Shown: one piece after another, positions 58,512 to 64,000 of the stretch
How the letters are laid out: every line of letters starts with the position of its first letter
Numbering within the stretch: the stretch's first letter is position 1
NCBI RefSeq assembly: GCF_036785885.1
Contig: NC_092312.1
Span: 16,138,001 to 16,202,000, forward strand
Direction: 5' to 3'
DNA from: Coffea arabica
Lineage: Eukaryota > Streptophyta > Magnoliopsida > Gentianales > Rubiaceae
Length of the DNA stretch: 64,000 nucleotides
The notes under the pieces: model-generated
Seen by the model: only the letters and a program-made list of their open reading frames with translations
Databases searched by the model: none
Told to the model about the DNA's origin: nothing
Translations under genes and position numbers: made by a program

Positions 58512-60855
58512 TAACAGTGCCTGTGGGCAAAGGTTTGCTCATGGAGAGTGATGTTCTCCGGATGAAGCGTCACGAGGATTATGCATGTTTAAAGTCATTG
58601 GTCTATGAATCAATGGTTTAACTGGTGCAGTTCTACATCAATCGAGCTATTTTGCTCTCTAGGCATAATCCACAGCAGTATGCTGATGCTTGGGTTCTGG
58701 AAACAGGTGACGGTATTACCTAAGCTTAGTCTTCTTCAACGGAAAGTTGCTCTGCTGCATCGGTCAGTTATATAGCTATTCAGGAAGCAGAAACCTGCTA
58801 AGATAGTCCTTGCCATCGAATGTTGTTTTGCACCATTACGGATTTGTGTTTGTAGAAAGAGAAAACCATTATCATTTTTTTTTCTTGATTTCATTGACCA
58901 TCTGGAGTCTTGATAGCTAGCCAAAACACGGAAAGAGCATAATGTATAATGTTCTTGTTTACCCAGAGACTGAAATTCATTATTACACCAGACCAGAAAG
59001 AGTGAGAGCAGAGTTTGCTCCTTCCGGCCAAGTTATCATTTATGAGGGCCAGGCCAAATGATCGACGGTTGAAGATTTTTTTCATCCTTTGCGCATACCA
59101 ATTTGATTTTTGACCAAAAAATCTCCAGCATTTCAAATCAAGCAGCAATAGTATCGATTTAAAACGATCCCATCTGATCACCAGACTTGCTTATTCGAGG
59201 CAAGTTCGTGCGCGTTTAGATGGAATACCAGTTTTACTTTGTGGCTCACGCAGTAATATCCTGATAGCATGACTCCTAGCCAGAGCCTCTGGAGTTGGTA
59301 GCAATAAAATATTTGGGGAAAGAATGTGCGTTTGGATGGAGTATTATTTGCGGGGGGGAAAAAAACCAGTTCCATTCTGCAGCATGGATGGAGGGTTGCC
59401 ATTTTTTGTCCAACCTTTGCTTTAAAGAAGTTAAAAAAAAACTAGTGGAGTACATTACTCTAGAGCTTTCTCCACTAATCAATTAGCAAATGAACCTAAG
59501 GCTCTCTTCAATGACCCAGTGGGGATTACCAATCAGGAGAGTGGTTCCCCAGTGTCATTAGTCAAATTTTCCAAGCCAAGACTCCTTAAACAAATCGCAA
59601 GCACTCTCACTAAACAAACACAGCAACTTAGTTACTGTCCACTTTTTGTTGCTTTTCAGTGGATTATTCAAGAGCGTGGCTGGCCATATGCTTTCACAAT
59701 CTCATTTCATAATTAGTCGTACCAACTTTTTTTTTTTTTTTTATAATATACAAATTAACACAGGACAATTCGTGACATCATCCGCCCACCTTTAAGATTT
59801 TTATAAAATTTTTGCACTAGTGGTAGAGGATAGATAGCCATCTTTCCTTATTTCAGCAACGGCTTTGCCTGTTTGGCAACTTTAGCAAGCAATTGTTCTT
59901 TTCTTTTCCCTAAACAAATTAGTGGCAGAAGAAATTCTTCTTTGCTGGCAACCATCTCAGCATAAAATACAGGCCACTCTGTCTACGTGACGAGATAGAC
60001 TAGTTTTCGATTGGTTCAAAGCAAAAATGAATATCATCACATGTTTGGGAATTTCAGTCACTGTCGCCTTTTGCTTTTTTTTTTTTTTTAAATTTATCCC
60101 AAGTCAAGAGTCGACAACCCCGCTTAAGAATTTGCATTTGTCTTGAGTTCCTTCCAGATCCATTTTTTTTTTTTTACGCTAATATTATTATTAATGTGCA
60201 TTATTAGGAGGTAAAGAAGTCCAAAACGATGTTCAGTTCGTGGCTTGGAACCTCCCATCATATTCGCTTATATCATGGCATCACCGTTTTATTACTAAAA
60301 AATAATATAAATAAATCATTGTAGGAATTTGTACCTATTGTGAGAATATATGGTTTCTCTTCTTTTTTTTTAATTAATTAATTAATTATGTAATGTATAT
60401 ATATATATATATATATATCGTGGATCAATAATAGAGGGAAAAGATGCATGCTCAAAGCTCAGATTTTGTTTGCTTGGCATTTGAAGAGAATAATACTTTG
60501 CGTTAATCTTCTAGTAATGGTCAAAGATAGAGTAGCCATCGAATTTACTTTTTCCTCAACTCAACTGAAAGATGTCATATTCCCGTGCATGGAATGAAAT
60601 TAATAGCAGCCATGATGCCGCCCACTTATGCTTATTCCCTGTCTCGCCACCATTTACCTCTTCTTCTTCTTCTTCTTCTTCTTCTTCTTCTTCTTCTTCT
60701 TCTTCTTCTTCTTCTTCTTCTTCTGCTTTTTACTACAAGATATTATTCAAATATCTTGTTAAATGGCTTTTTGCAAAGGAGCTGCTGTCATCTTTTTCTT
60801 TAATTGCCACTTGTTTTCGAATTTCTATTCCTTAGATTCATCCCATCTATATATA

Positions 60856-60888
<33 letters not shown>

Positions 60889-62149
60889 TCTACTACTGTA
60901 TTTTCTTCTAGCTAGAGCCTAGATGTCAATTCAGGCACCAAAACCAGTGGCACAGGATATTAATTGCGTAATTAACTGCATACTCTATTAACCTTGACTG
61001 GTCGAGAGTATGACTTTCTTTCATCAGAGAAGGAGGCTGCTTTTCATCATGGAAAAAATTAAACGAGTTTATGGAAAAAGTGAATGGCAAATGTGCTTAC
61101 GGAACTGTGATTTCAAGGGCGAGAGTGCGACAAGATGATGATGGCTTCCATTTGTCTGGTTGCAGGAATTTGTTTCTACACGGATGCATGGATGGATGGA
61201 TGGATGGATGGAAATTGTGGCAAAGGCATCAATAAGACAAGTGGGTTGATGGCATTTCACTGTGCTTATAACTTTAATTATTTCTACACGGATGGATGGA
61301 TTGTTGTTTTCTTTACTGGAGATGGAGCTACAAAAGTTGTTGGGATCTAAAAGATTACCAACCCTCTGTTTCTCTGCCAAATCAACTTGCACCCCAATTT
61401 GCCATCTCCTCCTTGGCCACTTTCAGGAGTTTTTTTTTTTTTTTTTTTTAATAAAGAAAGAAAGAAAAAAAAAAAAAAGGAGGGGGGAGGGGGGCGGGGG
61501 TGGCATTTTCCTTTTGTGATTTGGCAAATCTTCTACTTGCACTTTTGATGATCTTTTGCATCTTATTGAAGGATTGATTTCACCGTAACGTAACACCTTT
61601 GGTGAGAGTTAATTATCACCAACCATCAGTCATGCGTGAATTTCGTGCAACATAATACTACTCTCAAACGAACAACAACATAATATATAACACTTGAGCA
61701 ACTTCCATGTTTTTCCCTCTCTTCTACTACTTGGAAAAGCAACACTACTACTTCCATGTATTTCTTTCTTTCAAAAAAATTTTGGGGTTACTCACATCGA
61801 AACTGATCAATGAAAACCGTCACATATTGTGACAAATTTTGTGGGAGACAAGGTTCGAATCTTGACCTTCCGCACCACTAAACCTAAGAAGATTTGGGAT
61901 GATCACGGGGACTAATGTGGTATTTGATCTGGGATTATTTTATTTTACGTCGTACACGAGAATAAATTTCCCGAAACAGCCAATCAATCACGTCCCCTCC
62001 ACCAAAACCCTCCTGTGAATAAATTTCAGCTAAAAGCTAACAAGAGATCTATGTATTCAGATTTGAGCACACCACTCTATATGTAATCGTGAATACACCT
62101 TGCATCTGTACTTGTACTGCTAATAATTAATAATATAATAATTGAGTGT
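58512..62149. other. Intergenic, no gene seen
   Basis: Starts with the PPR gene's 3' flank. Long T runs lie near 59730 and 60080. TA tracts are at about 60398-60417, and TA followed by TGTA at about 60848-60887. A GGAT-type run is at about 61187-61212. A G-rich cluster after a long A run (about 61480-61501) could form a G-quadruplex. Near 61850 'ggttcgaatcttgacc' looks like a Pol III B box, but no A box or cloverleaf goes with it. Confidence 0.5.
60659..60724 (+). repeat. TTC microsatellite, about 22 units
   Basis: An unbroken TTC run of about 65 bases. It accounts for the serine and leucine homopolymer frames that cross it. As a pure polypyrimidine/polypurine tract it could form triplex (H-)DNA. 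Confidence 0.95.
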
Positions 62150-62561
62150 GTTTGGACAGGAGATTATTTAAAATAATTTTTTTTAAAAAAAAATTGCTGT
62201 AAAATATTTTTGTGTAGATAATTTGTTATTCGAACACGTTCGTTGTTCCCTGCACGTGCAACTTGCAGCGCTCGTTGCTTACCCCGTTCCAAATTTGACC
62301 ATATGCGGTTTGTAGGCATACGTCGTTTCATTTTGGCCGCTCGTTTCATATTTCTTTGTTCCGTTGGTGTGGCTGGTAATTCATTGGGTTGCCAAGTGTG
62401 CAGTATCTACATCAATAGTCACATTTCTTTGGATTGCCTTATTTTTTTTTTTTTTAAAATATATTACGTTTTTTATGAACGTACTCCTCAATTATTTCTT
62501 TATCTCACGTTTATCAAATTGTTATGGCGCATTTTTTTTACATGAATTTTCAAAAATAGTA
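62150..62561. mobile_element. hAT-like MITE remnants
   Basis: Starts 'gtgtttggacaggagatta', the same end as the small element at 31293, and ends with a half-element ('tttatctcacgtttatcaaa', 'aattttcaaaaatag') like 27300-27410. The middle (about 62230-62440), less AT-rich, is unrelated to either, so the element may have been split by another insertion. No gene is seen. Confidence 0.4.
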
Positions 62562-62915
62562 CTCCCTCCGTCCCGTTTTGTTAGTCTTGGTTTTTTTTTT
62601 CACACAGATTAAGAAAGTGTAATTAATTTGATTGGAAACATAAATTTAGATTAATAATTTCCTAAAATACCTTTATGCTAATCACGAAGAGTGCCAATTA
62701 ATATCAGCTACAACTAATGGGTTGGTATTGGAAAAGCTCAATGTATTCAATGTAATAGGTTAGTTTTTAATAACAATGTATTAATAACAAGATATTTAAT
62801 AAGGGTATTTTAGACAATTTGAAAGATTACTACATTTCTTAATGGGAAAGTGGACTACAATTTGGGACAGACGAAAAAGGAAAACAAGACTATCAAAGTG
62901 GTGGGACGGAGTGAG
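62562..62915. mobile_element. Stowaway (Tc1/mariner) MITE, 354 bp
   Basis: The left end CTCCCTCCGTCCC follows a TA; the right end reads, in reverse complement, CTCACTCCGTCCC. The inverted repeat reaches further inward (GTTAGTCTTGG at left, CAAGACTATC at right). CTCCCTCCGTCCC is the canonical Stowaway terminus. The right-hand TA appears mutated (TG). There is no coding capacity. Confidence 0.85.
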
Positions 62916-64000
62916 TGATTCGAACGAGCTCTCAGAAAGTTGCACTCCATCCCTGTTCGTGTTTTTCTTGGATGAAGATTATGTAGAAACTTTTGCTGCT
63001 GCTGCTGCGTCATCATTACATTCTAAGAGATCTTTTGGAATGTCAAAAATTGATTGAGAAATGTATTTACGAAAAACGCACAAGTTTTACTGGAAAAAAA
63101 ATCACAATCCAAAAAGATTCTTGATGTTATGGTTCAATAATACAGAAGTTGGTGCAAGTACATTGAATTTGCGTTCAAGATGCTTTCTCCAAATTTCTGA
63201 AAATTGTCAAGCACGTTCCCCTTTCCTGGTCGGAAAAATCTTTTTCCCTTTGGTAAAAAGTAGGATAAGTCTCTCATATCGACATGAAACGGCTGCTGAC
63301 CAAGAGAGATTTCAGAACTTCATGGCCCCAAGGCGGACAAGATCATCAAATTGAAGCCATCTTTTCTAACTCCACTTGATTCGAGGCTCCGAGGATCAAC
63401 ACCATAATGAAACAAGCAGCCTCATAAGATTGGTGGATTGTCACTGTCCAAACCATTCAAGGAAATAAATCTACTCCTGATATTTGTCACTCAAACCCAT
63501 AATGTCTCACCCGGTAGTGCCGTTTCCCAGTTCATCTCTATTCTCAGTACCAGTTCATCTCTATTCGAGTGCCGCTTCCAACAATAATCAGTTTACTTGC
63601 TATACAAAGGTGAATTGGTAGGCAAGAGGATCAATTATACTGGACTAACGCCCATTTCTCTTGGATTAGAACTGCAAAAATATTATTGTGAATAAAACAC
63701 AAATAAAAGTTGGACAAAACCAAACTAGATTGGAAGGGAAAAGCATCACTAGTTTACAGACAAGAGAGAGTAATTGCTAATTACACTGGACAAGGTTCCT
63801 GAGCCACACCTGAAAAGATATAAGTAACTATAACCATAACCAAATCCCTCTATGCTTTATTCCTAGTAATTGCTGATAGTTGGAAGTCTAATTAAGACTG
63901 GATCCATATTAATTTAATCCCCTCTAGACGCCAAAAAAAGTCTTTCAATTGGGAGGTCAGCCAGTGCACGCTCGCTCAGTAGTGGAGCATGTTTGCTGAG
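62916..64000. other. Intergenic to the window end
   Basis: No confident coding exon. Open frames around 63060-63354 lack any family likeness or splice support. The last 500 bases could be the untranslated 3' region of a gene beyond the window, but nothing proves it. Confidence 0.35.

Noticed and set aside
60572-60835. Serine-rich and leucine-rich small proteins
   Set aside because: They are readings of the TTC microsatellite in two frames.
61840-61870. Possible tRNA gene or SINE at 'ggttcgaatcttgacc'
   Set aside because: Only the B-box-like stretch is present. I find no A box at the right distance and no cloverleaf.
63061-63354. A 97-residue plus-strand frame near the window end
   Set aside because: No recognisable domain, no splice context, and composition like its intergenic surroundings.
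1-64000. CRISPR array, prokaryotic operon or phage-type defence system
   Set aside because: No regularly spaced short repeats with unique spacers and no bacterial gene layout; introns and plant transposons show nuclear plant DNA.

Overview
The window is nuclear DNA of a flowering plant, almost certainly a eudicot. Every host gene has close plant-specific relatives: plastid histidinol-phosphate phosphatase HISN7/IMPL2, a YSK-type dehydrin, a Casparian strip integrity factor peptide, a DNAJ10-like J protein, a DYW-type PPR protein and a CDKC kinase fossil. Genes are split by short GT-AG introns, intergenic DNA is AT-rich, and plant transposons (Helitrons, foldback elements, Stowaway MITEs, a tRNA-type SINE, a Tat-lineage Ty3/gypsy element) fill the gaps. 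I cannot fix the species.

Region 1 (1-18.2 kb) is a tandem duplication with an 11.06 kb period. Bases 1-6538 recur at 11061-17596 almost unchanged. The key to its structure is a 5.85 kb Helitron (6539-12386). It starts with TC, ends with a GC hairpin followed by CTAG, and sits between an A and a T. The matching empty site is intact at 17596/17597. The Helitron carries introns and exons of a CDKC kinase gene. It landed 89 bp upstream of the start codon of a HISN7 copy; its 3' part from the neighbouring unit is also seen at 1-1326. Both HISN7 copies (minus strand) keep six clean exons but lack the 3' exons that encode the last part of the enzyme.

Region 2 (18.2-29 kb) holds two ordinary minus-strand genes: a Y3SK2 dehydrin with G-boxes upstream, and an RING-H2 E3 ligase with an N-terminal Met-Gly-x-x-Cys-Cys acylation signal.

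Region 3 (29-37 kb) has no host gene. It holds two further Helitrons (29283-30763 and 32006-34059, the second with an RPA-type zinc-ribbon remnant), a foldback element and AT-rich DNA.

Region 4 (37-45 kb) holds two minus-strand genes: a three-exon CIF peptide precursor (93 aa, ending in PPFKLIPN) and a nine-exon DNAJ10-like gene (342 aa), with a SINE in one intron and a Z-DNA-prone repeat in another.

Region 5 (46.9-56.6 kb) is a young Tat-lineage Ty3/gypsy element on the minus strand, with 481-bp LTRs, a perfect 5-bp target duplication (CAGGC) and an antisense gene with its own TATA box. It lies 187 bp upstream of a plus-strand DYW PPR gene, which itself carries a +1 frameshift. The rest of the window (58.5-64 kb) is intergenic, with microsatellites and MITEs.
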